DNA of 64,000 nt from assembly GCA_019188255.1 (NCBI GenBank), contig JAETXT010000006.1:496001-560000 (forward strand), read 5' to 3'. The first letter of the stretch is position 1, and each line of letters begins with the position of its first letter. The DNA comes from Verticillium longisporum (Eukaryota; Ascomycota; Sordariomycetes; Glomerellales; Plectosphaerellaceae). Positions 1 through 11,459 of the stretch are shown piece after piece. The translations under genes and the position numbers were made by a program. Under the pieces are notes generated by a model. That model searched no databases and was not told the origin of the DNA. It saw only the letters and a program-made list of their open reading frames with translations.

Positions 1-78
1 GCAGAGCGGTTCTATTACCTCGTGTTGCACAGCTACTCAGCCATCATCCGGGGCCAGGAGCTCAGGATACATGATTAG
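1..78 (+). CDS. Possible 3' end of an unrecognised gene (partial)
   Basis: An open frame enters from the left edge and ends at TAG 76-78, giving 25 residues that begin AERFYYLVLHSYSAIIRG. The composition looks protein-like, but the fragment is too short to assign to a family and nothing proves it is coding. Confidence 0.22.
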   Translation, partial: AERFYYLVLHSYSAIIRGQELRIHD

Positions 79-563
79 TACTGGAAAAGGGTTTTCAGTG
101 AGATATAATTAAGTTGAAATGAAGAAGGAACATGCTTCAATGCGGTGGTGAAAAGGTCGGGGCAGGTTTGATTCGGCAATTCGCCACATCATGCCTAAAG
201 GTATGTCCGGAGCGTGGCATTGATTGAAGAGACACTCCCCTGGATAAGGTAAGTATATTAGCAAGAGTTTTCAATTTCTTGTGCAAGTGGCCCCCGGAAG
301 TGACTTGAAATTGGAAAGAAGTGAATGTAGCTCCTATTCCACTGCCTTGAACACTTGTAGTACCTAAGCTTGTGGTTGACGACTCGCACACCCGTTATCA
401 CTGAATGAAAGTAGCTCAGCTGTAAATCTGCTATCAATTTAAGTCATGACCCATAGCTCCTAGTCCTCGCACTCTTGAATCTCTCCATCTCCACCCTCAG
501 CGTCATCTTCAAGGCTTGATGTCACTTCTGCAATCAAGAAACAGAGATATCCACTCAAATGCA
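79..563. other. Intergenic, no gene seen
   Basis: Non-coding spacer downstream of the last exon of the split hydrolase. Short open frames here have no protein-like composition. No repeat or RNA gene was recognised. Confidence 0.5.
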
Positions 564-3500
564 CTAAGTGGCAGCTGTTTTGTTGCTCGCGACCTCGGCA
601 TACACATCAGCCCACGTTATTCCTGAATAGGGCACCCCTTCCACCGGGCATACTGTCCCAGGCTCCGGCAGAACACCATCGGTCCAGTAAGCAGAAATTG
701 CCTTGAGCGAGCACGAAGATGGCAGGACATGCGAACCGTGCTAGATCGCCCCAGTCAGCCTCAAGATAATATAATGGACCGAAAACGGACAAGGAAGCAT
801 GTCCAGAAACACTTAACGTAATCCACAAGCGAGTGGTTCACCCAAGCGAGTGGTTCACTTCGCCCGGGCCCACGACCTACACCTGAATTCTACAGATTCC
901 ACCTCCGCCCGCGATGGAGACTCTTTCAAAAGAAGGTCAATTATTCCTTGCTATCCAAGCTATGGACAATGACCCGAACCTAAGCGCCCGGAGTGCTGCG
1001 AGGATCTACACCGTCCCCTTAACGACGCTCCTCCGACGCCAGAAGGGCAAACCCTCCCGACGCGAAAGCCCGCCCAATTCTGCCAAATTAACAGTACTAG
1101 AAGAGAAAACTATTGTCGAATATATCCTTGACCTAGATGCGCGATCTTACCCTCCCCGGTTGGGTGAGGTCGGAGATATGGCGAATCGCCTGCTTGCCGA
1201 CCGTGACGCGCCACGCGTCGGGAAGAACTGGGCCGCAAACTTCGTCAAACGGCAACCAGAGCTCCGGACGCGTTTCTTTCGCAAGTACGACTACAAGAGG
1301 GCCCAATGCGAAGATCCGGACGCGATAAACGCGTGGTTCCGCCTCGTGCATAACATGATCGCCAAGTACGGCATCCAAGAGGCTGACATGTACAACTTTG
1401 ACGAGACCGGCTTCCAGATGGGCGTTATCGCCAACGGAATGGTCGTGACCAGTTCGGAAAGACGGTCCAATGTGAAGATGAGGCAGCCAGGCAACCGGGA
1501 ATGGGTTACGGTGATCCAGGGCGTTGGCGCGTTGGGTTTCTCCGTCCCGCCGTTCATCGTGGTTTCGGGCAAGTACCACCTCTCGAGCTGGTACCAGGAC
1601 GACGCGATTTCTCGCGACTGGAGAATCGCAACATCTCCAAACGGCTGGACGACGAATGATATTGGTCTGGAATGGATTCGGCATTTTGACAGGCATACAA
1701 AGTCCCGTACTTCGGGCGGTTATCGCCTACTGATCCTGGATGGCCACGAAAGTCACCACTCGGTCGACTTCGAACTCTACTGCAAGGAGAACAACATCAT
1801 CACACTCTGTATGCCTCCTCATTCGTCACATCTACTCCAGCCTCTCGATGTTGGGTGTTTTGGCCCACTAAAGAAAGCATACGGTCGGCAAATCGAGGAT
1901 AGGATGAGGGCGGGTACAACGCACATCAGCAAAGAAGACTTCTTCCCGGCGTTTTCGGCTGCATTTCAGCAAGCAATGACAGAAAAAACATCCAGGGAGG
2001 CTTTCGAGGAGCGGGGCTTGTCCCCCATAACCCGGAAACAGTCCTGTCAAAGCTGGATGTGAGGTTGAGGACGACGACGCCTCCGGGGACGTCCCACGGG
2101 GAGCGTGATTCTTGGGTCTCTAAGACGCCCACTAACCTGCTCGAGGCAGGTTCCCAGACTGACTTCATCAAAGGGCGAATCTCACGCCACCAGGGAAGCT
2201 CCCCAACGTCAATTTTAGATGCTGTTGACTATCTTGCGAAGGGGACGCGGGGTGTTATGCACCAGATCGCTCTTTTGAAGTCAGAGGTTATGATCCTTCG
2301 AGAGGAAAATGCTACACTAAGCCGACGCCGGAGGGCCAAAAGCTACGTCTCCGGGAAGGAGGAAGCATGGCTGTAGGCGAGGGACAGGACAAGATTGCTC
2401 AGAAGGAAGTAGATATCCAGATAAAAGAGGAAACGCTGCAGAACCCGGGTCCCGCGTCGTGGTCCCAGCCGAAGAAACGATGCTGTAGCGTATGCGGGAA
2501 GACCGGCCACAACGCGAGAACTTGTCAGGTAGCTATCTCATCGTCTGCAAAAGACGAGGAGGAGTGATTTTAATTGATTTACGGCGTTTGGGTTGAGGTT
2601 TTCCTCGGAATGTTTGTCGGGTCGGGGTGAAGTGAACCACTCGCATGGGTGAACCACTCGCTTGTGGATTACGTTACACCATAGCCGCGAATCTCCAAGA
2701 GACCGCTCCCGTCGAACGTTGAACTCACGTTCTTCGCTGACACGAGCGGCGTGTGTCCGTCCCAGGTATTGCCGACGAACAAGACCGGGTTTTTCGTCTT
2801 GACGTGGAAGTCGGAATCGAGTCTTTCGGCGGCGCCGACCTGCCACTGCGCGCAAGCAGCATTGAGAGCTACGACCAGATCTCCGTAGACACGGCTCGTG
2901 TTGGTAAGCTTGTCAATCGCAGGCTTGAACTCTTCGAGACTGGCAGCTCGTGCCACCCTGTCACCGCAGCGGATCTGGAAGATCGCCTCGTCGCCTTCGG
3001 ATTTAGTGGTAAGCCATCCGTTTTCCGTCATGGTCTGCACGGCCAGTGTGTCGTTAGATCGCGTCATGAGGAGATCGAGGAACGCTGTATAAGTCGGCCA
3101 GCTTGATGCGTCGTAGAGGCTGAGGGCAGTGATGAACTTGAGGGTCGAGTAGTCGATTGTGGCGGGTCCCAGAACGAGAGGGTCGTATTTGATTGTCTCG
3201 AGAAAATCCCAGACCGTCTTTTCGAGCTCGGCACCAGAGCTGTTGTACTTGGACAAGGCACAATTCTCGGGGAAGTCGAGGCAGGTGGAGAAGACGGCCG
3301 AGAAGACGTCGTCCGTGTCTGTCCATTCTTCGAAATCACTGAAACGTGGTCAGCGAGGTCCCATAAGTTGTGAGTGCTGGGTATGCTGTTCAACAACAGA
3401 ATAGAAAACGTACCCAAGGGCATAGTAGTACTCGTGAGGATTCTGCACGCCATCAAACACCATTTTATCAATCCTTTCCGGGAACATGGCTGAGACTGTC

Positions 3501-4347
3501 GCAGCAACTATGGTGCCATAAGACAGACCTTTTCATTTGTCTGTTAGCATCGTCATGTAGCCTTGCGGGCATGAACTCACCCCAGAAGCGCAGCATGCCA
3601 TCTTCGCCCAGCGCATCGACGACGCTGATCAAATCTCTTGCGTAAAAAGGGGCATTGACAAGGCTTGAGTTCTTGGCCTGCGTCTCAAGACAAGCGTTGG
3701 AGTACACAGTGCCCGCAGCCCAGAGCTGGCCTTCAGCTACATCCGACGCGGTGCTTGCGACCCCGGAATTGAAGGTGTGCTGCGCTTTAGCCAATGGGTC
3801 GGTGAAGCAGGAAAAGACCGTGCTGCCGGTGGCTCTGGAAGTATTCTATTAGCAACGATTCAGACAAGAATATGTCTCCATAGTAAAGTGACATGGATGC
3901 ATACCTGGGGTCAAATGCGACGAGATCATACTGGCCGCCAGTGAAGCTGTAGAAGTGTCAGTCAATTGGCGGAGACTTTAGGTGCCCATACAGCTTCTTA
4001 ATGACTGACTTCATGTATATAGAAGCCGCTTGAGCCAGGGTTCGCCGGCCTGGGATCCCGGGTCCTCCAAAATTAAGCTGGATGCTGCCCTTCGAGGGCT
4101 GAATGACGGCTGGCACTCTGGCCAGTTCTAACGAGAGCTTTTCGGTCGAGTTTGGAAACCTATAGTCGAGGGGCACCTGCAAAGTTCCACATTGCACAGG
4201 TAGGCCCCCAAGTGCTTCGGTTATATTCGTGATGTTCTCACCGCAGTCACCCCATTGAACTTTGGAGTTACAAGCCGGGCTCGCTTTAGCCGCAGAGAGT
4301 AGAGTGAGTGAGACGAAAGCTCTTAGCTTATTGTGAGAGAGAACCAT
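564..4347 (-). CDS. Secreted alpha/beta hydrolase with TAP-like C-terminal domain, split by a pogo transposon
   Basis: Predicted secreted serine hydrolase/peptidase of the fungal alpha/beta-hydrolase family with a TAP-like C-terminal domain. Six exons are read on the minus strand: 4347-3992, 3946-3905, 3834-3581, 3528-3414, 3338-2678 and 740-564. They sum to 1605 nt, 534 residues. A signal peptide opens the protein (MVLSHNKLRAFVSLTLLSAA). The nucleophile is Ser220 in GLSYG, the acid is Asp449 in WDGHTP, and the histidine is His477, the first codon of exon 6 (HGS). Exon 6 also carries the family's cysteine pair (PSSC, GTVCP). The last intron was originally 76 bp (donor GTAAGTG, branch CTGAC at 754-758, acceptor TAG at 741-743) and now contains the pogo element 816-2674. 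Without splicing of about 1.94 kb, translation ends within the TIR after GYG-V-T at residue 478, without the catalytic His. Family and exon joins are clear; whether functional mRNA is still made is unknown. Confidence 0.85.
816..2674 (+). mobile_element. Pogo/Fot1-type DNA transposon, copy 1 (1859 bp)
   Basis: Complete Tc1/mariner-superfamily element bounded by TA duplications at 814-815 and 2675-2676. Terminal inverted repeats of about 50 bp start ACGTAATCCACAAGCGAG and differ at only two internal positions. Each TIR contains a direct repeat of GCGAGTGGTTCAC, probably paired transposase-binding sites. The interior codes for a pogo-like transposase in three frames. The element lies head-on to the hydrolase gene, in its last intron. 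Copy 2 at 34865-36723 has the same length and is almost identical, so transposition was recent. Confidence 0.95.
914..2567 (+). pseudogene. Pogo-like DDE transposase, broken by two frameshifts (copy 1)
   Basis: Transposase that would cut and join the element ends at TA sites. Frame 1 (914-2062, 382 aa) has an N-terminal psq-type helix-turn-helix (about residues 8-43), a CENP-B-type DNA-binding helix-turn-helix (about 60-120) and the full DDD catalytic core: Asp in NFDETGF, Asp in LILDGHESHHS and Asp in QPLDVGCFG. Family homology continues in a second frame from about 2024 (PHNPETVLSKLDVR) to 2376 and in a third frame ending at 2567 with a CCHC zinc knuckle (CSVCGKTGHNARTC). The breaks fit single-base losses near 2018-2026 and in the AAAA run 2338-2341. 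The catalytic core is intact, but the C-terminal region is detached. A functional 382-residue form, or mobilisation in trans, cannot be excluded. Confidence 0.85.
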
Positions 4348-7300
4348 GGTTTTTAAATGTCTGATTGTTTCCTTGAGAGTGCGGATCTGACTTTGAGATA
4401 CAGATCAAAACTGCAATGGCCCAGGAACGCTCATGATTCAACTTATTTTATATGGAAGCCGTATCGGCAAAACACCCAGACTGCCTCGCAGGGCTCACCT
4501 CTTGCTTCACCAAGACATATGACGCACTGCACAGAGTAAAACCAAGAGCAGCCAGGTTTGAGTGTTGGGGCTCCTTTGGGATTTTGATACGCGTAAAATC
4601 TAAGCCTTGGGGATCGACCAAGTAAATCTTCTCCGCAATCTGATGAGGCTCAGTGGTTCCACGACAGTGGCTTGGAAACTCCATACGCGCGGACCTGACT
4701 GTCTCAATATCACGTGTCGGGACCCTGTTGTTCCCTTGTCAGCCACTCATCGTTCGTGCGTTAGGCTGAAGCCTAACAGCCTGGCCTGTAATCGGCACGG
4801 ATCGGCTGCTTGAGGCCGAATGACGTTGGCGGCCCAGGCGCAGTAAAGGAATATTTGGGCTGACTGCTAATTGAATCGACGTTTGCGGTCGGTGAAGGGC
4901 GTCAGTTATACGAGTACCTTGTTCTGCCTGTCTGTGAAGACCAGAGCAGTTAGAAACGCCACGATCCGGCGAGAATCAGAACATGAGCCAAATATCAGAT
5001 AGATGGCCGACCATACAGTCATCTGTAATCATGCCCTCAGCTTGCCAGCCATTGAAGGGTTCGTGGCATCCTTATCATCATCCCCCGATTCTTATCTCCT
5101 GAACTCTGCAAGCTGACGGGCCGTTCGTATCTTGATAAATGGGTACGCACCATGGCGAGAACACCGACAGACCAAGCGCACTGCCCAAGGCACAGATGGG
5201 TGGCGGCCCGCCACAGCGCTACTAGATAAATGATTGTCAGGACACGGCCTGACGGTTCACAGCCCCCTGCTCCCTGTCGCCGCCGTTGTCAACTGAACGT
5301 GCCCAGAAATAGCCTGATTAGAATGTATCAGTGTCAGACCGCTCGATGCATTTGCTGGGAGGGAATAAAACAACGCAGCACCCCCTCGCGCGATATGACC
5401 ATGTTTTGCTGCCTCCCCCCCCCCTTCCCTTCGACATCCATTTCTTCTATGCAAAAGATGACGCCGAAAAACAAGAGGACCAGCGATCAAAGCACAAGGC
5501 ACGTTCCAGTGCAGACACTAAACATGTCGCTACAGCACGTGGGGTTGGAACAGTGTTTTTCGATTCTTCTGCAGAACGGGTGTTCGAGCCATTGGCAGTG
5601 CTACCCTTGTGCCAATCCCATTTTTCTTCAGTGCTTCGATGAACCTTTTTTATGTCGGTTGTGATACTGGGTTGCGTCCCAAGCCATTCATGCCTTGAGC
5701 ACGCCACTCACATCACACTGGAGACCTCGAATGGAGCTATCGCTTCCTGCAACCACGGGGCATGCGACGGCGGGCGAGTGAGGCGAAAAGAAATATTGAA
5801 TGGCCTGCATCTCGCTTTCTCACACTCACACACTCACCTGAAGCCGTGGCCGTTCTGTTCCGTGAGCCGCAGGCCACGGCCCATGGGCGCCAGATAGACT
5901 AGAGAATTGACCATGCGCGCGACAGGCAGTCATCAATGGTGGCGGCTGGCCTCAGCGAGGTACGGCTTATCGGCAACCAATAAGTGTTGCGAGTGCTGAG
6001 AATATGGTGGTGACTTGACGCACGATACGCTATCTAGACACGGGAGAGGGTGCTGTGCTATGTAGAACTCGTGTTAAAGTTGGCACAGAAGACTTGATGG
6101 GAGCAGAAGGGGGGGCAACGGGTGCAGGGGTAGAGGCCAAAGGGGGGTGATGGCTACTGTAGGGCTCAAGACACATGGGGGTCAACCACCCCCCCCGGGA
6201 TGGCATAGCCTTCTGTTCCGCCACGCTGGAGATGGGCAGAGGGGCGAGGCCAGTTTGTTGAGAGGCTGGGCGAGTTGTCAGTTGGTGGGTGACACTGCAG
6301 ACCTGAGATGCGCATCCCGCCTTGGCAAGGAGCAATATTTCCCGTTTTTGAACCCCTGGGCCAGCGTTTCGCAGCCCGTGTCTGGGCAGCTGAAGATGTG
6401 TCGATGCCGCGCGACAGCAATCGGAATACGGGCTGGGCCGTTGGAACCTATCAGCCGCCTATTGGGTTGCTTCCCGTCTCCTAGTCCTGGATCTGACCCT
6501 GGTCCTGACCCTGGTCCCACAAGCCTTTTCCAACCGCATCGCATTTACATGTGCGTTCGCAGCACATCGTGTCTGCAGGATTACTTTCTGAATCTTTCTT
6601 CTCGTCGTTCTGCCAAGGAACCGTTTCTCCCTGATGCTCAGCTGCCCAGAGGACTGTCGACGAGCTAGAACTGAGCCACCTACCTCGATACCTTACCTGG
6701 CATGGGTACCCGCCTACCTTTGTTTATGGTACCTTTGTTTATGGTACCTGGGCACCTTACCCAGCCAGAAATGGCAAGGCGAGGTTGTGCAGGGCAAACA
6801 ACTCCCTAGCGCGTCAGTATTGTTCCTGTCGATCCCATCTATCTCCTATCTGGATCATGGGTCCCTACTGCCCCTTCGCCAGTGGCTGCAGATATGAGAG
6901 ACGACAAGATCATTTAGACACAGGGTACCTTGCCTCACCTTAGCTAGACCGTCGGCCACCCGACGTTGAGTGTATGATGGGCTCGTTTGTTTGTTCTCCC
7001 TTGGCAGTCTGGTCTCGACGGTGTCGACACCATTCCTTTGTCCAGAGGTCGCCTGTTAAGAGCAACCAACAAAGAGGGAACTCGCCAAGAAATATTTCAA
7101 TTCACCAAGCTTTGTAGACCATCGGCAGGATGCATGTCTCCGCGATCAGACTAGCCCTCAGGACATTGCGGATGAGACCGATGAACAGTTGCTTTGCCTA
7201 GGTAGGTGGCCGTTACTGCCGACCAACATGGCCTGTCCGGACGTACATACACATACCACCCCAGCCCTCCGGTACATGCACCATACCCTGTCACCTTCCG

Positions 7301-8250
7301 CGTCGATCCGGCCTGGCCTCGCCCGTTTCCCGTAAACATCACCACACTCCGTGGCCGCAGCAGCACCGCAAGGCATCCTTTTGCTTCGACACACCCATGC
7401 ACGCGCCAAGTCGGAGGCTTCATGCCAAGGTCGACTCTTCCCAATACAACCCATCAGCCATCTAGGCCCTGCATCTTGTGCCGTCTTTGCCAGGCCGCCA
7501 TAGCACCCTTTCACACCCCTGTGGCGGCAGCCTCCCCTCCATGAACGACATGACCTAGTCTGACCGCAGATAACACGACTTTTACTTTCTTTGACGCAAA
7601 CGCCTCCGCCAGGCACATCACCGCCGGGCTGACCTACCTCCGCCCCCGGCTCCCATGCTCTGGTCCAATGGGTTCTGCTCCCATTGAGTCCCATTGACCA
7701 TGCCTGGTGGCGCCGCCAGCACATCAACAGCTACCCTCTTTCGGAACTCGCTTCACCTTCTTCTGCCGCAGATGCTCGATTCAGCATGGGTGACCCCCTA
7801 CTTAGGGTTATGCACTGGCTGGCTGGATGAGACGGACGTCAAGGCAACGGAGACGCCCGAGAGGCCGCTACCCCCTCGTATCACTCGATAGCTCCATGCC
7901 GATGCAGTCGGCATCGAGCTTGACCGGTCCACGCGCTGGAGGCTGAACCCCCAAAGATTTCATATTGGAATCTAGACTCGTGAGGCCTGACCGCACGAGC
8001 TTGTTGCTCTTGCTGCAGCCGTCTTGCTGCAGCCGTCTTGCTGCAGGATATCTGTGACCTGGTATCCCTCTTCTCCTTCTGGGCTCCCCCCTCCTTGTCC
8101 ACTCTCTTTTTTCCTTGTCGTCTCCTGCAAGCCCGTCTGTCGCTCCTGGCTCCGCCTGACAGGTCCAGACAGTTGCTCATCTCCTTCTGGCGCACCTCCA
8201 ACTCTCTTGCAGCCCTCTCGCCCACACACCCCCTGCGCGGATCACCCACC
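4348..8250. other. Long intergenic/leader region between hydrolase and glycosyltransferase
   Basis: About 3.9 kb without a convincing gene. It should hold the hydrolase promoter and a long promoter/5' leader for the glycosyltransferase. Small tandem repeats are visible: 15 bp x2 at 6715-6744, a CCTGGTCCTGAC-like array near 6486-6518, and CTTGCTGCAGCCGT units near 8013-8045 in the probable leader. Open frames here lack codon structure or conserved motifs. Confidence 0.5.
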
Positions 8251-11155
8251 ATGAAGGCTTTCAAGAGCTACTTTGCACCAGTAAAGCAGAAGGACACTGC
8301 TCTCCAGGATGTCAAGGGGGAGAAGTCCGAGAAGAAGAAGAAGACCAAGCATGGACAAACCCACTCAGACTCATCGTCTGTCGGTGATAGGAGAACCTCG
8401 TCGCTGGCGCCCTCGGGTCTCGGCACACCGCATTCGATCAACACCCTGGGCCGGTACAGCAACTGCGGCGATCTCAGGGCCGACGTCACAGTCCACAGCC
8501 TCTGGCAGGACCAGCTGAGGAGATTGTACGCGACCAGCCTCAGTCCCTGGGAGGGCGCGATTCTCAAGAAGGGCCGCAATGATTTCGTCTGCGCGCCAGC
8601 AGACATTCGCAACGTTCGAAATGGCTTGTTCGACCTGGTCTGCCAGCTCAACGTCAGCGTAAGTACCCTCACCGCTCATGACCGGAGGCCTTCAATTGAC
8701 AATGTAGTGTGCGATTACCATGAACACACCGGTCATCCACTCCATTATTCGTGGAGTCCTCAGCTCTGGCAGCCTGCCGTACATCCCCCTCATGGACGGT
8801 CTGCGCCTGCAGGTGCTCGCCAAGATTTCAGACCTACCTCGCTGCCACATGCATCAGTTTGCGGCGTTCGTGCTGGAGCCGCCCCTGCTGGTGGTTTGGG
8901 ATGACGAGGCCGACCGCATTTTGGAGCGCGCAGAGGGCCTGGAAAAGAACCTCATTCGGTATATCTGGCAGGACGGCGGTGACGAGGAGAGTGGCGAAGA
9001 CGAGAAGGCCAGTCCCGCCGAGGTGACTGTCGATGAGATCACACCCTCCAGTCTTGAGGAGGGCAAGACCGACGACAGGCCAATTCGACTGACGAGTCCC
9101 GTCATCGTCGGGATGACATTGGGACTCTCGGTGGTCTATCTCGGTCTCGGATGGAGGTCACTCGCGCTACAAACCATGGTCGATGGAGACTTCAAGCGCT
9201 TGGCATTGGTCGCCATCTCCCCCTTGACCATGTTCATCAGTCTGGTACGTGTGTCCCAATTGACATCAGTAGTGATGGGCTTCTGACTCTTCTTAGTTCT
9301 TCTTCCTCATCATCATCTGCGACATCTTCCAAATCATCGGGCCTATCTCGTCCCTCAGCTCCAACTCCAAGAACTATTCTGGACAGCCCCCGCGCCGCCT
9401 GAACCGCGAGCACCAGGACCTCCCCCACATCACGATCCAGATGCCCGTGTACAGGGAGAGCCTCGCGCCCGTCATTCGCCACTGTCGTTTCCCTCAAGGC
9501 CGCCATCTCGACCTACGAGCTTCAGGGCGGGACGGCCAACATTTTCGTCAACGACGACGGCATGCAGCTCCTCCCCGCTGACGAGGCACTCGGTCGCAAG
9601 GAGTTCTATGAGGAGCACAACATCGGCTGGGTCAGCCGGCCAGCCCATAACCCCAAGCCCGAAGATGAGTCGGTCAAGCCGTTCCTCCGTCGGGGTCGCT
9701 TCAAGAAGGCCTCGAACATGAACTACTGTCTCATGGTGAGCAACCGCATCGAGGAGAAGCTGAAGGGCATCACGAGGGGCGACTCCTGGAGCCAGGAGTC
9801 TGAGGATCGCGTCTACACGCAGGCCCTGGCGCAGGTCTTGCAGGAAGACGAGGGTCGGACATGGGCCGAAGGCAATGTGCGTGTCGGCGACTACGTGCTG
9901 CTCATTGACTCGGATACGCGTGTGCCCGGGGATTGCCTGCTGGACGCTGTCAGTGAGATGGATGCGTCGCCTGAGGTTGCCATCCTGCAGTACTCTTCCG
10001 GTGTCATGAACGTTACCGAGTCGTTCTTCGAGCGAGCGTGAGTATTTTCCTCTCCTATGAAAAGCCGAATTGAGCTAACATGACATACAGCGTCACCTGG
10101 TTCACTCAGCTCATTTACACGAGTATCAAGTTTGCTGTTGCCAATGGAGATATTCCCCCCTTCGTGGGCCACAACGCAGTTCTTCGATGGTCTGCCATCC
10201 AGGATGCTGGCTCTTACACGGACGAGGATGGCTACGAGAAGTTCTGGTCCGAGTCGCACGTCTCGGAGGACTTTGACATGGCACTCCGCCTACAGACCGC
10301 CGGCTACTCTCTCCGATTCGGCACATACCCTGGTGAGGGCTTCAAGGAGGGTGTCTCCCTGACAGTGTACGACGAATTGGCTCGATGGGAGAAGTATGCT
10401 TTCGGTGTCAACGAGCTCCTCTTCCACCCCTTCCGTCTGTGGTTCGTGCGCGGACCTTTAACCCCCCTCTTCAGGAGGTTCCTCATGTCCAACATCGCCT
10501 TCTACCGCAAGATCACCATTATGGGCTACATCGGCACGTACTACGCCATTGGCGCCTCGTGGATCCTGACGCTCATGAACTATTTCCTGACCGGCTGGCT
10601 GTTTGGCTTCTACGATAAGTACTACCTCGACTCCTTCGCCATCTACTTCTCGATCATCATCGTGTTCCCTCTCGCCGGAAACATTGCCCTGGCCGTCCTG
10701 CGGTACCGCCTCGGCGAACAGTCCTTCCTGCCTGCGCGTACGTCTTTTGCCCCGTACAAGTTTTTGCAACGAGGATCATTGACTAACAATTGCCAGTTTG
10801 GAACAATTTCAAATGGATCCCGCTCTTCTCCATCTTCCTCGGCGGCATCTCGCTGCACGTCTCGAAAGCCCTGCTCTGTCACTTCTTCGAGATCAACATC
10901 CAGTGGGGCGCGACCTCGAAAGAGGTCGAGCACTGCAATTTCCTCGAGGAGATCCCCAAGATCATCAAGAGCTTCTGGGGCACGTTCCTCTTCTGCTTCC
11001 TCATGACGGGCCTGCTCGTCACGGGCTACTTCTTCTTCCCGCGCGAGTGGCAGATCAAGACGTTCGCCTCCATCTATCCGCTGGCGTCTGTGACCATTTG
11101 CCACTTTGCGCTGCCCGTGCTGCTGAACCCGGCGCTGATGAAGTTTACCTGGTGA
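8251..11155 (+). CDS. Family-2 glycosyltransferase, membrane-bound (GT2; chitin/hyaluronan synthase-like), with a frameshift
   Basis: Processive family-2 glycosyltransferase of the plasma membrane; fungal homologues are reported to be needed for hyphal growth on surfaces. Exons: 8251-8658, 8708-9244, 9297-10037, 10091-10737, 10797-11155. The start has a good context (CACCATGA), although the frame is open back to 8038. The N-terminal cytosolic part is followed by hydrophobic segments (VGMTLGLSVVYLGLGW; MFISLFFFLIIICDIF). The catalytic domain has NIFVNDDGMQ, the DSD metal-binding motif (9907-9915) and SEDFDMALRLQ, and several membrane spans form the C-terminal third. The exon total is 2692 nt, one more than a multiple of three. 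The frame changes between VYRESLAPVI and ATVVSLKAAIST around 9471-9481, in a highly conserved stretch, equivalent to one extra or two missing bases with no intron possible. Either the gene is damaged or the assembly has an error. Confidence 0.82.
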
Positions 11156-11459
11156 GAAGGGGGTGAGGGTGAATGCGGGCGGGGATGTGGGAATATGCTG
11201 GCGCGGTAGACGAAACATACACGGATAGACGGCACATAACCTTCGGGGGGACTTTTGGCGTACTTGGATTTTGGCTTCCTGGTTTCAGGTCGCGAACTGG
11301 AGTTTTGCTTCTTACAATCCTTTAATGAGTAATACCCTAGGTAGTAGGTGCTAGACCTGATACATCATTTATATACGCATGACAATGTCGTGAGAGAAAC
11401 GCTCATTTTGCATTAGTGTACAGCATCTGCCCTGGCTTCTGGCAATCGGGTTTCTTGAC
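11156..11459. other. Short convergent 3' spacer
   Basis: Shared 3' region of the glycosyltransferase and the convergent DNA glycosylase gene. Nothing else seen. Confidence 0.5.

Noticed and set aside
1133..1696. 187-aa antisense frame in the pogo element (also 35843-36406)
   Set aside because: Present in both copies only because the DNA is duplicated; opposite to the conserved transposase core.
2018..2341. Programmed ribosomal frameshifting in the pogo transposase
   Set aside because: No slippery heptamer with a downstream structure is evident at the first site, and two separate shifts would be needed; simple base loss is more economical.
6147..6668. 173-aa plus-strand frame in the long leader region
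   Set aside because: Low-complexity Pro/Gly composition, no motif, no start context, no intron partners.
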